NCBI GenBank assembly: GCA_018806985.1
Contig: JADANN010000202.1
Span: 2,847,001 to 2,911,000 of the forward strand
From: Angiostrongylus vasorum
Taxonomy: Eukaryota; Nematoda; Chromadorea; Rhabditida; Metastrongylidae
Reading direction: 5' to 3'
DNA: 64,000 nt
This document shows positions 1-11,599 of this stretch, in pieces; position 1 is the first letter of the stretch, and every line of letters begins with the position of its first letter. Under the pieces are notes generated by a model. That model ran no database searches and was not told where the DNA came from. It saw only the letters and a list, made by a program, of their open reading frames with translations. The translations under genes and the position numbers were made by a program.

Positions 1-59
1 GGCGTCTATTTAAAAGTTTGATCTTCATTAATACTTTAGCCTATTTTCCACCGAATGAT

Positions 60-160
60 TAATAGAAACGTCAGCCATCGACCAACAACATCAACAACAA
101 CGACAACGACAACGAAGACCTATACCGACCTCGCATCAGCTAAAGAAGATTTGTTTATAA
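60..160 (+). repeat. Penelope-type terminal repeat with (CAA/CGA)n
   Basis: GAAACGTCAGCCATCGACC, then CAACAACATCAACAACAACG and a tail CGACCTCGCATCAGC. It is the plus-strand equivalent of the minus copy at 9837-9945. Confidence 0.65.
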
Positions 161-299
161 GATCATATAAATAAATATATCAACTATCTATGCCGAGGTT
201 TATAGAAAGTCGGTCTTTTGGGTTATTAAAAAAAATTCGGCTATTCTTTCTAAATTGAAGAATAACGGAATTTGTATACTAAATGTGCTGTTCAAGCTC

Positions 300-588
300 T
301 TTAGTAAGGATAAAGATAAGGACAAGCTTTCGACGTTGCTCAGTCCCTGAGGGATGCGCCATGCTTTCGGCTTCACCAAGCATCGTTTGGAGGTGATCAA
401 ATGCATATCTGGCCTATACAATGACTCGCGATTGCGTACCGTTGGATCTAAACAATGCTGCTATCCTCCCAGATAAAAATGGTACCAACTTGCCTACTCC
501 GGAAGGATGGAAGGCTTGGTGGGCATTGGGAACGAGGATCGATTCCTCATGTCTTACAGGGCACCTCCGACCACTGCGCCACATGTTC
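300..588 (-). repeat. family A tRNA-headed SINE
   Basis: Minus-strand order: tRNA-like head (GTGGCGCAGTGGTCGGAGG-type, near 585), CCCACCAAGCCTTCCATCC, GGTACCAtttTTATCTGGGAGG-type core, AAACGATGCTTGGTGAAGCC, GGCGCATCCCTCAGGGACTG, ending in a TTATCCTTA tail. Nearly full length. Confidence 0.85.
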
Positions 589-679
589 CCCTTGAATAAA
601 TTTGTATTATTGTGCAAACTAATACTAAAAACACACAACTACGTGCCCATTTTTACGACTCATCCACACTTCTTGCCTT

Positions 680-1070
680 TGGAAACCTGATCTCTAGCAG
701 GATGAGCAGGATGAAAGTTCACTCTACGTTATCGAAAGCGCAGTCGAGAAGACGACAATGGGATTATCCTTTGCCACATTGGCGGCAGAGGGAATCTGAA
801 AGTCGGACCAGCGTCAATGTCGAACCATCAGAAACGCTCCATGGGGGCCAAAGTATCGGTGATCAGGTGGGCCGGAGACGTAATATGTTTGAACGGATAG
901 ACATGAGCCGTTAACGACTGGGTTCCTCGGCATGTCAAACGCACAACAATAAGACCACCCAGCAGATGGTCAGCGTTCTTCATGAAGATTTCTAAATTGA
1001 GCAGACCTCACTGGGCTACTCTTGCTTGCGACGGGCACAAAAAAGAAAATTTACTGACGCACACTCGAGT
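680..1070 (+). pseudogene. RTE reverse transcriptase C-terminal fragment
   Basis: In shifting frames the + strand gives VGRRRNM and then NDWVPRHVKRTTIRPPSRWS followed by FFMKISK and HWATLACDGHK. These match the conserved C-terminal block of RTE polyproteins (WAGHVMR, DWTPR, GRPPTRWSDFF). It is a different subfamily from the 44-47 kb copy, with no boundaries seen. Confidence 0.65.
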
Positions 1071-1959
1071 CAAGCGAGGCAATAGGTAGTACGGCTGGTA
1101 CCAAGAGGACTGGATGGAATTCACTAGGTTGCGAACGCAAAGATTCAGCTGCATGGACTACAAAGTGGGCTACAGAAACCTAGCTAAACCTTTGGAAATC
1201 TGTAGGGCCACTTGCTTCCTGTCCTGATTTTGTCTACAAGGAGAAATCATTTGATATCTTCAAAGGGAAAGCTATTCAATGCTAACTGGCAAGGTCTGAA
1301 CATGTTCCTACACATTTGCTGACGCAAAACCACTACGAAATTAGTCGACTTCATTCCTCTATGAAAGCGGCTTGGAAGGGAGAATAATTGCTCTCATACT
1401 CTTCAATGAGTTGCAATGGATAGTAAATTTGTTCAAATTCACGGGCAAGAATAGAAATTTCCTAGCAGGGCCTATTGCCAACGCCATCTTTATGTTTTTA
1501 TAGAAGTGCCAGTGAAGCAAAGGTGAAATTCGAATACCAGTGACTCGTAAAGCTGGATGAAACATGGGAATTAGAAGAAAGTGAAGAAATCGGAAGGAAG
1601 CACTTGTGAAAAACGATGAGACAATAAAAAAGCAGTGTGTTGGTTCGTTGATTATGCAAGCCGTATACTGCACGTGCACGTAGACCATTAAGGGAATATG
1701 AAACCGATGAAGAGGAATTAACTAAGAGTTCACGTTCGAGCCTATCAGGCATGCCCCCCGATCAGTTGGAAGAATCAACAGCCTTCACACTTACGTTTTT
1801 TGAGTCAACGATCATCCTAGCACTCTGATAAGCAGGTGATGCGTAACTTGACACTTCAAACTCGTGGGTAGTTTTATGCACCAACCGCAGAGCTTTTCTA
1901 CAATGTTTTTTCAAATGCTATAACCACGAAGCCCTAGCATGCAGTTCCGGACTTCGGAA

Positions 1960-2155
1960 GTTATCTCATCGTCGAATTCCATGAAAGTGCGAATGGAATG
2001 CAAAAGCGAAGCATGGTTTGGGCATGGATAAACATAGTTGATGACCGACAGACGAAAAGAATACTAGAATGGACCGCAGAAGGGAGCTATCCGCCCCTGC
2101 TCCATGTCCATCTGCAAAATGGATAGACGTATTTGTCATCATAACAACCATCTCA
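1960..2155 (+). pseudogene. RTE C-terminal fragment, second subfamily
   Basis: Reading across frames gives AKHGLGMDKHS, then DDRQTKRILEWTAEGS and KWIDVFVI. This is the order of KHKWAGHIMR, TDDRRTKRTVEWTP and RWADVFV in the 44-47 kb RTE. It is heavily decayed. The preceding 1500-1960 may be more of the same element: a FVDYA-like reading near 1650 resembles RT motif A. Confidence 0.5.
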
Positions 2156-2369
2156 CAAACGATTTATGATTCATGGAATGATATTCATACACATCGTGGT
2201 TACATATCCATATCATGCCATGGTACGTAGCCCTGTAGGCGCCTATTATAGGGTTACAAAAGAAATGTGGTGTGCTCAGCATGTACGGTATTGAAGTGTC
2301 ATACTTCTTAAGAGTTAGTCGCTATAAATATGCAATCTTAAAGAATGAAACTCTTCTTTGACCAGGTGT

Positions 2370-2396
2370 TTATTATTATTATTATTATTATTATTG
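2370..2396. repeat. (ATT)n microsatellite
   Basis: About nine TAT/ATT units. A similar tract occurs at 63752-63778. Confidence 0.9.
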
Positions 2397-2525
2397 GGGC
2401 GATTTTTATAATTCGCAAGATTTAGGAACATTTTTTGAGTCCTTTTCAATATCGATTTCTGAGTTCGATTTTCAAGAGACCGACTACAAATTTATGTGAA
2501 AATAGATATTTTACATAATCCATAG

Positions 2526-2886
2526 GCCGCAGTTTTGTGGGTGTCGAGCTGCGATGTACAGCCTAGGGATTCACTCCTCGGCAGGCCTCCCAAGCTGAGA
2601 AAGAGTCCGGCGGCTCCATCAGGAAGGCCATCTAAGAGTAAACCAATACTATGATCCACCACTATCTTGATACCAAACTAGTTGTAATGGTGACAGATCT
2701 ACCTCTGATACGCAAGGGCAGCGACTGCCTGTGGTGGTGACTACCTGGAGCAGACTTTGGCTAGGCTGTCCTCGGGACTCCAGGGAATCACAATGGCTTA
2801 ACCAGCAAATCTCCGTAGAATTGGAATTATGCTGGGATCCGCACAGCCAATAAAGACGGCCCATCCAAGTATCCAAGTAAGTAATA
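2526..2886 (+). repeat. family B: RTE-derived non-autonomous element
   Basis: It ends with GCTGGGATCCGCACAGCC, AGACGGCCCATCC and AAGTATCCAAGTAAGTAA, matching the RTE 3' end (44461-44520, minus). Its middle (CCTCTGATACGCAAGG, GGGACTCCAGGGAATCACAA) matches the RTE 5' leader. No coding sequence lies between, so it is an internally deleted RTE. Confidence 0.85.
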
Positions 2887-3133
2887 TGCCGCTAATATTC
2901 TCTAATAATGCCTCATATTCGGAAGAACGAAGTGAACCAGTGACTTAAGCCAGCCTATCAATTAGTCATGTGACAGAAAGCAAGCGTGTTTCATTTTTTT
3001 CTTCAAAACTTTAATGAACATCAAATTAAATCAATCAATCACACTAGTCAATCAGAGTATTATGAAGATATCTATTATGTTCTTTTGAAACTAATGGTTT
3101 TCAGCATTTTCATGTACTGCTTCTGGTTTCCAG

Positions 3134-3355
3134 TTGTCGTCCAAAAGCTCGTTATTAACAGTTGACTTGCCTGTGTATCGCCTTTTACCATTTCTGACTC
3201 GGAAAGCAAATGCCTTAGAATTTCTGAGGCCGAAAAGCGGTCGTAAGCCCAGTCAAAGTCAACAAGCTATGCAATCCTTTCAGCGACATAAGTTCGCTTT
3301 CATGTGCATAGTAGCTGCTGTAGCAACTATTGTAGACATCGAAGAAGGTTCTTGA
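3134..3355 (+). CDS. candidate 3'-terminal exon, unidentified
   Basis: An acceptor CTTCTGGTTTCCAG ends at 3133, followed by 73 sense codons and TGA. The middle is basic (LRPKSGRKPSQSQQ) and the end hydrophobic (FAFMCIVAAVATIVDI), which could be a single membrane helix. No homology recognised and no upstream exon found. Confidence 0.25.
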   Translation: MSSKSSLLTVDLPVYRLLPFLTRKANALEFLRPKSGRKPSQSQQAMQSFQRHKFAFMCIVAAVATIVDIEEGS

Positions 3356-3671
3356 ATACTCAACTAAAACTGCGATTAGTCCCTGATACAATTGCTCGTT
3401 CGCACTTTCGTGACCTGCTCGATTTGTTTTTGTATAAACTCACACCGCAACTAGACACTTTGGCCATGTGCCTTTAGATTAAGTAGTTGCTCTGGCTGTA
3501 GCTTTAGATTGCCTTTTTTGAGGACATTAATAATCCAGAGCGCATTTTACTTTTATTGTGTTGTGGAAGTATTATAAGCTTTGTTTGTTACCCTTTCCTT
3601 GTTATCGTACGACCGACCACATGTTGGTAGCGATGTTGAGAGTGGATTCGATTTCTTTATTTTTTTCACAG

Positions 3672-3906
3672 TCGTATGTTGGATATCCAACTTGCGCATT
3701 TCTTTCTACTTTTTCCAGGCTCCGAGTTCACATTATGTCATTTTCGTCCCTTTGCTGCTGCCAGAGTTATCGACGGTGTAGTTAAGAATCATAGTAGCAA
3801 AGCAGCAAGCTTCCTTCTTCTCCAAAGGACCTCAATTATGTTGGAAGATCTGCCAACGCTTTCACACGACAAAGTGGGAATTCGACAAAAAATCACCTTC
3901 AATTAG
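3672..3906 (+). CDS. candidate 3'-terminal exon, unidentified
   Basis: An acceptor TTTTTTTCACAG ends at 3671. The frame then runs 77 codons to TAG, including FRPFAAARVIDGVVKNHSSK and MLEDLPTLSHDKVGIRQK. It might join 3134-3355 or an unseen exon, but the phases (one leading base here) do not prove it. Confidence 0.25.
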
Positions 3907-4041
3907 TATTCATTATAGCAATGAAGACGGATGAACTAAAAATTGTCACGCATGGACGAACATGCACTTGAACTTCAACACTTACATGGATTACGGTTGT
4001 GAGACAATGGAGAGTATGGAAAAACCGATAGAGCCTGAGCT

Positions 4042-4293
4042 ATGTGTTACTACGCACCATCTATGTATGCTTTTGCTTTGATGTTTCTTTGGATTCTTTG
4101 CCTCGCATCGTCATGTGGACCGCTGCTTGAGAATATGTCACCTACAATCCTCATTGATACGTTGAATTCTTATTTCCCTTCACTCAGAGCAGACGACAGA
4201 AAGTGGCTATTTTGGGTTTCCAAGGAAACGATGATTCAACAAATTAATGGAAAAAAGTGGAAGTTACGTCCTACCATTGCGGACGAGGACTAA
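4042..4293 (+). CDS. candidate small secreted protein, unidentified
   Basis: An uninterrupted ATG-started frame of 83 codons; a second ATG at 4063 gives 76. Starting at the second ATG, MYAFALMFLWILCLASS is a good signal peptide (hydrophobic core, small residues before the cleavage region). The mature part is about 58 residues, moderately charged, ending KKWKLRPTIADED, with one NMS sequon. No family recognised. No splice sites are needed. A Penelope-type repeat begins about 80 bp downstream. It could be a chance frame; the signal-peptide layout is the main reason to list it. Confidence 0.35.
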   Translation: MCYYAPSMYAFALMFLWILCLASSCGPLLENMSPTILIDTLNSYFPSLRADDRKWLFWVSKETMIQQINGKKWKLRPTIADED

Positions 4294-4369
4294 GCTGGGA
4301 CCACATTCCAGATCACTGAGCCGTATCTGAATTCACTCCCTTAGCCTAACAGCTTTATGGATAACCTAT

Positions 4370-4465
4370 CCACACCAGTGGAAGAAAGGCGATGATGTGG
4401 GCGAAACCTCCGATATACTACGATGGACGTTAAAAAATAAGACCGCATCAGCACAGCGGGAAAGC
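4370..4465 (+). repeat. Penelope-type terminal repeat, diverged
   Basis: GTGGAAGAAAGGCGATGATG, GGGCGAAACCTC and a tail AATAAGACCGCATCAGCAC resemble the core and tail of other copies. Confidence 0.45.
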
Positions 4466-4791
4466 AGTGCGAACACAAAGTTTTATTAGAGAACATGGAA
4501 TTTTTATTTATTTGTCTTCTCTATTTCATTTAAGAACTTTACTTAAACTCATTCTTTTTAAATTTAGTATTCATTCAGAAACATCTTTAGAAACGAGCAC
4601 TTATTCGCAACGTTAGTGCTACAGCAACTGAAATTCTGGTGAAATTACATAAAGAGGAAATTCTATAACACATCCGCTTCCGCTCTGCAAAATTGGGAGT
4701 CTTTCAGATCTACGGGGGCCGCGACTACTTGTCGTGATCATCTGAGAACATTCAAGCCGAGCCAGATAGATTTACATACATATATGTTTAA

Positions 4792-4870
<79 letters not shown>
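4792..4870. repeat. (TA)n microsatellite, about 79 bp
   Basis: Uninterrupted except for one TACA near each end. Apparent tyrosine/isoleucine open frames across it are artefacts. Confidence 0.95.
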
Positions 4871-4872
<2 letters not shown>

Positions 4873-4874
4873 GA

Positions 4875-4965
4875 TATGTCGAACAACAGCGACAGCAACA
4901 ATAACAACAACGACAAGGACATCTCATACCAACCTCGCATCAGCCCAATAAGGGCAGTTCGTAAG
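4875..4965 (+). repeat. Penelope-type terminal repeat with (CAA)n, 5'-truncated
   Basis: TCGAACAACAGCGACAGCA, then (AAC)n-like sequence, then CCAACCTCGCATCAGCCC. It abuts the (TA)n tract on its left, where the hammerhead-like core should be. Confidence 0.6.
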
Positions 4966-4975
4966 AACATGTGCT

Positions 4976-5352
4976 TGGACACCGTGACACTTGGACGGCC
5001 GGTCCTCGCTGGTTGTGCGGCCCCAGCATAATCTTTATTTTTCGGAGTTTTGCTGGATTAGCCATTGTGGCTCCCTGGAGTCCCGAGGTCAGCCTGGCTG
5101 AAGTCTACCCCAGGTATTCACCACCAAAGGCAGTAGCCGCCCTTGTGGATCAGAGGGGAATTTGCTACCACGCAACTAGTTTGATACCAGGACGGTGGTG
5201 GATCTTCGTATTGGTTTACTCTTAGCTAGGCTTCCTGACGGAAACGCCGGACTCCTTCTTAGTTTGGGAGACCTTGCCAGGGGATAAATCCCCGGTGTAC
5301 ATTGCAGTCTGACACCCAGGAACACCTACCAGCCACGATGAGGCGGTAGACC
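4976..5352 (-). repeat. family B element, full length
   Basis: Minus-strand sense. The 5' end CCGCCTCATCGTGGCTGG is near 5345 and the 3' end is CCAAGTGTCACGG near 4980. The 3' end looks duplicated (ACTTGGACACC then ACTTGGACGG). Confidence 0.85.
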
Positions 5353-5367
5353 GTTCGAAGGAAGAAC

Positions 5368-5369
<2 letters not shown>

Positions 5370-5406
<37 letters not shown>

Positions 5407-5440
5407 ATACGTATATATATAATGCATATATATATACGTG
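5370..5440. repeat. (TA)n microsatellite and TA-rich tract
   Basis: A pure (TA)16 run from 5371, then ACATACGTATATATATAATG-like sequence. It lies just beyond the 5' end of a family B element. Confidence 0.92.
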
Positions 5441-5444
5441 GGAG

Positions 5445-6345
5445 TGAAATATTAAATTTGAAAACATGTAAAAGGAGCAACAGTGTATTGAGAAAAACTA
5501 GGCAACCCCAATCTGAACCTCTTAGTTCCACTTTATGTGACAACGTCTATCACGTCCATTTGGTGGGGGGAGCCGTGTACTGGGTGTGGTTGTAAAATTC
5601 GCATGGTACCGTTTACGACCCGTCGGTGAGAACTCGTCCTCCAATTGCGGTAACCATCTCAATAGTACGATTCGCCATAAACGGCTACACGAATCTCTGA
5701 GAGAGTGATTGAAGTTGCAGAAGCAATCATTAATGTGTTTATTACTCTTGAAATGTTTATTTATGTTCACTAAATTTTTTCAAGTGTGTCGCGGTAGACC
5801 AAGAAAGCAACATCATTACTGTTTACTTGCGCTGTATTTCTATTACAGTAGCATAGGCTGTTGCTTTGTAGTGCTTTGAACTCTTGTTTCAGTTATTTGA
5901 CTTTTTAAGGATCTTTTGGGCATCAATGAAAATGTTTTGATGCGATGTAACATCATACTGACTCACATATCTTTATCTTCTAGAGGTACTTCAGCTTTTC
6001 TCACTAAATTACCTCAATCTAAAAGCTATCGAAAACCTCTTCTTGATGCATTCGATTGCTAATTTCTTATGTGAATGCCTTTAGGCGTTGAGAATCCTTC
6101 ATTCAGAAATACATTATTAAGACTCTTTGAAGGCTTTCGCTGACAGCGGCCTTTTTTATGAGGCAATTCTGTTTCAGTAACTCATCTACCATTTTGTAGG
6201 CATCATCTAGATGTTCGTCATAGTAGACAATCCTTAGCTAAAACGAAGCTTCAGTCGCATGGACGGTGAACAAGTGACCTTTCTATGCTTCTTGGGACTC
6301 TAGTACATCGTCTATTTGCTACCAACAATTTGTAGTAGTCCACTA
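5445..6345. other. no gene seen
   Basis: Single-copy AT-rich sequence. A minus-strand frame at 5522-5770 (LEDEFSPTGRKRYHANF) looks somewhat protein-like but has no splice signals or recognised homology. Confidence 0.4.
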
Positions 6346-6349
6346 AACT

Positions 6350-6625
6350 CTTGTGGCGTAGTGGTCGGAGGCGCCCTGCAACACATGTGGAATCGATTCC
6401 CACACTCATGGCCCAAGAAGCCTTTCATACCTCCGGGGTCGGCCAAATTGGTACCAGACTTGTATGGGAGGATAGCAGCACTGGATCGATACATTGGTAG
6501 GCCACCGCGAATCATTGTAAAGGCCATATATGCATAATCACCTCCAAACGATGCTTAATGAAGTCGAATGCATGGCGCATCCCTCAGGGATTGATCAATG
6601 CCGAGAGCTTTATCCTTTGGTCCAC
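6350..6625 (+). repeat. family A SINE, full length
   Basis: The head GTGGCGTAGTGGTCGGAGG keeps an RNA polymerase III A-box-like TGGCGTAGTGG. The body has GGTACCAGACTTGTATGGG and CTTAATGAAGTCGAATGCAT; the tail is GAGAGCTTTATCCTTTGG. Confidence 0.88.
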
Positions 6626-6629
6626 TCAA

Positions 6630-7855
6630 CAGTGCAAGCCAGACTGCGGACTCCCTAGTCGCCTTCGGCGGATCCCGGAAATAAACGACAGCGAATTTCT
6701 TCAACCTTTCCGATGTGAAGCCAGGATTTCTTGCCACATGTAACCACTCATTAATGAAAGAGGTCGTTTCTTAACATTTGTCTCAATATTCGCATCAATA
6801 ATTCCTATATGTTGGTAACAGTTCTCTTAATAACTGTCTAACAGAGTGGATCTGTGCTGTGTTTCTAATGCTTTTTTGAAAACTAATTAATTCTCATTCT
6901 ACTGCAAAGTATATAAAGTCTGGAAAGCTTTAAGTATACTGGTTTCACAAACGTTTGTGGGAAGTTGTTTCCTTTGGGATTTCAACCTAAAAATGCTTAA
7001 TGACCACTAGTTCTACAATAGAAGAATGTTTATGTTGTCAGAATAAACGAAAGAGGAATTATTTAGAGAAAGTCAATCTATAGTTAAAGACAAATCATCT
7101 GTAGCTAGCAGAAAACTGTAAGAGGGCAAATGCTGGTCTGGTCATCAACTGCATCGGTGAAATTTTTAGTTACTTGTCACCCATATCACCTGTTCTCCTA
7201 TGCTGTCGAGCAATTATAGCTAGTGCCAACAACCTCTCTATTTGTCCTTGTCGTGTGCCAGGAATAGTCGAATAGGTTCTGCTTACTGGAACGACTCGGT
7301 GCGCATCATATTACCCTTTTTGGTCCTCTTAACAACTCTAACAATCGGACCGGTGGTCTCTTTGCTGTGGGCTTGACATCCGGTGGGACTCAGTCACCAA
7401 CGGCCCCTGTCCACCGGTTGTCGTTTAAGAGCACCACGTGGGCGCTCCACCTGATTTTCGACATTCACTTAATGCCCCTTACTTGTTCGTCTATTACTAA
7501 TGAACTAGCACCTCAACAGTTTTTCATGTTTTGTTCGATTTTCTTAAGGACTTTCATGTCATTTATTTGATTCTATGGTTAGAAATTATGAGGGTGATGA
7601 AATCTGTTCCATATCCGCGGTTGCCATAGGAAGGTGAAGTGCTCAGAAATATTTCCATTAAAGCTAAGAAACGGTAAAGTGCATCATTTTTGTTTCGGAA
7701 GTTTCATCAAATACGAAATCAAATTGCCTTTTTGAAGAAAAAAAAGATGTCTGGACATGAGCGCTGTGTTTTTTTGTTCTTGTTTGAATAACCCCCATTT
7801 CGAAGTGACAGTTTGAGGAGAAATGTCACTGGCTAGCATATTGTCATATATTACT
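6630..7855. other. no gene seen
   Basis: AT-rich spacer between a family A SINE and a family B fragment. Only short chance frames. Confidence 0.45.
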
Positions 7856-7856
7856 T

Positions 7857-7986
7857 GGATACTTGGACAGCCCGTTCTCACTGGTTATGCGGGCCCCAGC
7901 ATAATCTCCTTTCTTTGGAGTTTTTTCTGATTCAACCGTTCCCTGGAGCCCCGAAGAGAGCCAGGCCGAAGTCTGCTCCAATAGTT
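7857..7986 (-). repeat. family B element, 3' end only
   Basis: The terminal about 130 bp of the sense strand, ending GGGCTGTCCAAGTATCCAAG. Confidence 0.8.
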
Positions 7987-7989
7987 ATA

Positions 7990-9835
7990 TATTGGTCGAT
8001 CCTAAACCAATCAAGCCTATTTCTATTTGAACAACTACAGAATAGTAACCCACTGATCTACGAAACATGTGACACTAGGCATTTAGAGAGTCTTATCCAC
8101 TAGATGATTACTTTGAATCACAAACACGTGAATTCCGCCTCCACTGTGCTTCAGCGGTTTTCTGAGAATAACACTAATTAGCCGTAGTCTCTACGAAAGT
8201 GGTTCAGCACTGTAAAATTTACCCCTTGTGCTTTATCGCCTTTCGAAAATCGTTTCAAACCAGCAGTATAATCCATTCATTACTTTGTAAGCCCGTTATT
8301 CGGTCTTTGAAGTTCCCGGTGTGACTTTCTGTTTACCATGTTATTGTTCGACAAGTGTTTTATCTTTGATCAGAGGAAAGGTTACCATTAGCTGGAACAC
8401 TTATGTAGAAAAGACGTCTCTGAAGAGGACGAAACGGTCGAAATGTCACTCAGTATTGAAATCTTGTAATGTTGTTATTGACAACCACCTATATGCTTGG
8501 AAATGAGACACTGGTTCTTCAAAACGCTTCTAATAAATCTTTTTGTGGTAATGCTGTTGTAACGCCGTCGGAACGGAATTCTAAATATATTTTAGTGGAA
8601 GTGACGTAATAGAGAAAGTAGTATAGACTCAGTGATTTGTGTTGCTACGAATTTGACATCATGAACTTTGCCATGTACGCGCTAAATTGTTTTAAATCAT
8701 TGTGATAGTGCAGTTATAAGTTAACACGAAGTGGTATAGCCATTTTCTTAGAATGAATGGTTCAGTGGGTTTCGCTGTGCTCAACTCCTGGATGGGATTA
8801 TTTTGACTTATATCTTACTCGTCAAAAATTTTTCATGATACGGTAACGTCTTCAATAGCACACACTGTCTTTGTCGTGAAGAAGGCGGAGCTAGTTGACA
8901 CGTTTGCTGCAGTAAAATAGACATTGGACTCGTGTTAATTCAAGAGAAACTCACTAACTCATTGACAGACCAACATTGATAATGAGAATTCATAAAAGCC
9001 CATTTCTCGCTTGAAGCAAGCTTTCTAGTGCTTGCTTAGATACTTAGATATTTTGTCTTAAAAATCGTCGGTCGCTTGAAAATCCTAACAGTATGCTCTC
9101 CAGCGCTCTGAAATAGTCGGCGGGGAGTGTCTCCTAGTTTTCGCTACTTCCAATCGTTGTCTTTGTCAGTCACAGGGTTGGTTTTTGTGAGCTAGCGATT
9201 AAGAAACGAAAAAAGACGAAAAGTGCTCCAAATACCAAGTGGTTTATTCCTAGTTGACTTCTCAGTCTCTCCATAGTGTTGGATTCGTTCTGAGGAATTC
9301 TGACTGCGCGTCGAAATTGGTGGCACTTTGAAGTTTTAACACGGATTTATCTCTGTAGAATAGCAAGTTGTTGAATAAAAGGTATCATTGGTGTATAGAA
9401 AGTGTTTTTTGTTATGGAGTTGTCTTTGCAATATCTGATCAACTTTGTCTGCAATCGTGAAAGTAGAAAGATCGGACGACGTTTTGGAGCGATTTGAGGA
9501 GACAGGCCAGATATGTATTTTTATTCTTCCGTATTCATATATTTCATATGGACATTGACGTAATCTTTCACACTCTATAATTTTCTATCACTTCTCTGTC
9601 TTTGTTCGTGTTTTACATTGTTCATACAAGTGCGTTCTTGGTTGGTATGTTAAACGACTTCATGCAATCACTCGTATTGATCAGATTGCCTTGATTGCGT
9701 TAGAGACCTGTGATAAGGTGAGACTAGTCATCATCTATCTAAAGTAACTTGGCAATAATTCGGCAATACTCGTATTTTCTTGATTCTGACGTTTCTCACA
9801 TCTTATAAACTAATCTTGTTGAGCTAATGCGAAGT
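7990..9835. other. no gene seen
   Basis: AT-rich spacer. The only recognisable item is the hammerhead-like core at 8405-8455. Confidence 0.45.
8405..8455 (+). repeat. hammerhead-like core of a Penelope-type repeat
   Basis: CGTCTCTGAAGAGGACGAAA followed by CGGTCGAAATGTCAC matches the CTGAAGA, stem and GAAA layout of other copies. The flanks are not recognisable. Confidence 0.45.
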
Positions 9836-9836
9836 T

Positions 9837-9945
9837 GGTATAAGTTTTTGTTGTCATTGTTGTTTGTTGTTGTCGTTGTTGTTGTTGTTGTTGGTGCTGC
9901 TGGTCGATGGCTGACGTTTCGGCGATTTCGCTTTCCTCAGAGCCT
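9837..9945 (-). repeat. Penelope-type terminal repeat with (CAA)n
   Basis: On the minus strand: GGCTCTGAGGAAAGCGAAAT, CGCCGAAACGTCAGCC, ATCGACCAGCAGCACC, (CAA)n, then ACTTATACCAACTTCGCATT. It is the most complete copy of this subfamily. Confidence 0.7.
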
Positions 9946-10727
9946 GGACGTATTTTGTAAAAGAATAGTTTCTCACATCATTTTCTCTCGATATCTGTGG
10001 TATTCACGATCGCGATGGAACTTTTCTTCAGAATTTGTTAAACATTCGTCATCGAATATTGGATAACGAAGCAGCCGTAAGAATGTCGTTTCTCGCTCAA
10101 GATGGCTAAACATTTGTGTGAAACTGCTCTTCTCTTCATCTCCGATCTTAGTTTCCGAAATACGATACACTGGTTTTCTCTCCCACATATTACTTATTCT
10201 ACTAAGAACTTTCACTGTTATTCGGTGATTGTTCCACATTTTTCAATCCTCTTTAACGTTGATAACCTTCAAAGGAAAACATTTCCGTTCAGTGAGCTTC
10301 TAGAAGTCAGTTACGACTTTTTTAAATACAGACTAGAATTCAGTACCCGTTTGATCTGGTGCGATACTCTGACAAGGCTTTGAATACAGCGTTTTTTGAT
10401 TCCATCTACTGTTCATCCAGATTCTTGGTTGAAACTTTTTGAAATTCATTGTTATTGAAAGTTTTCATACAGACTAGAGTTACTTGCTGGTTTTGCAACG
10501 TATTTTATAAAGCGATGTAAGATGCACACTTTTCTAAAAAAACATTAAAGCAAGTTTTTTATTTGCCTAGTTTTCTCTAAGAAAAGCAAAGATATATTTG
10601 AATCAAGCACGTACACAACTGTGTTCTTTAAATGACCTGTTGCCTCTCTTTCCGTTGTCTTGCATCCATCATTCACGAAAGTCTTCGTATTGGCGTGTTA
10701 TTTCGGCTGCAACGTGAGGCTCTATTA
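9946..10727. other. no gene seen
   Basis: T-rich spacer with frames on both strands at 9973-10383 that lack splice signals. Confidence 0.4.
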
Positions 10728-10920
10728 TCTTCTCTCTTGATTGACATGATGAATGCGGGTCGAGCGGATTTTTCCTTGGAATCCTGAGATAGCTGTGCTA
10801 GAGATCTCCACCACATGCAGTCGCAGGCCATTGTGGATTGGACTACTTCCAGGCAAGTCTGGTGTCAGCTGGCAGACCCCTGGGCGGTGAAGGTTTTCTT
10901 GGTGCAGTATTTGGTGTGAG
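10728..10920 (-). repeat. family A/C SINE fragment
   Basis: Minus strand: CCAGACTTGCCTGGAAGTAG core, GATCTCTAGCACAGCTATCT and GGAAAAATCCGCTCGACCCG parallel family C. Confidence 0.55.
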
Positions 10921-10989
10921 CAGCGATTATGCGTCCATTCCACGATTTCTGTTATCGTGGCGCTTTCAACTCCTATATTATTTTTTATT

Positions 10990-11255
10990 TGTTTCATATA
11001 GCCTATCATCTCCCCTGCTCTGCGCTTCCAGAACTGCCCGCGTTCGATTCGTTTTCCGCGCATTCATCCTCCACAAAGGTCTTCGAGCCCTTCGTATGTT
11101 GCTTCGCTGCTGCTTTAGAAATTCTTCTTCTTTACAAACGTCGTAGAATACTGGTCGAGTTGGTTTTCCTTGCAATCTTGGAATAGTCGAGCTAAGTCGT
11201 TCTCATGTGGATTGGAGAAGAGCGTTGGGGGAGGGGTTGAACCAGCCCTTTTTTT
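10990..11255 (-). repeat. family C SINE fragment
   Basis: Minus strand: GCTCGACTATTCCAAGATTG, ACTCGACCAGTATTCTACGA, GAAGAAGAATTTCTAAAGCA and GCGGAAAACGAATCGAACGC. Confidence 0.7.
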
Positions 11256-11349
11256 CGTGATGGGCAGTGTCACCAACCGCTCTGCTATTTAATCCGGCAC
11301 TATATGTACATATATATCTTTTTTATTTATTTATGTGTCTATAGAAGAT

Positions 11350-11595
11350 GAAGTTTTTGGCGTTGATTAATCCTTGAGAGATGCACCATGCATTCGAATA
11401 TATCAAAGCATCGTTAAATGTGATTGAATACATATATGGCTGTATCGCTCAAAGGTGCTAACCTCCCAGTGAAGTCTAGTACCAATTTGCCTATCAGGAA
11501 GGATGGAAGAATTGGTGAGAGTGGGGGCGAAGGATCAAATCACCGACCGCTTGTTTATTGCAGGGCACCTGTAACCACTGTGCTACCCTCGCTCT
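11350..11595 (-). repeat. family A SINE, diverged
   Basis: Minus strand: head AGCACAGTGGTTACAGGTGC, CTAATTCTTCCATCC-like block, GCATGGTGCATCTCTCAAGG and ATTAATCAACGCC. Confidence 0.75.
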
Positions 11596-11599
11596 ACCT

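Noticed and set aside
4788..4982. 64-codon frame of repeated YI
   Set aside because: Translation of the (TA)n tract.
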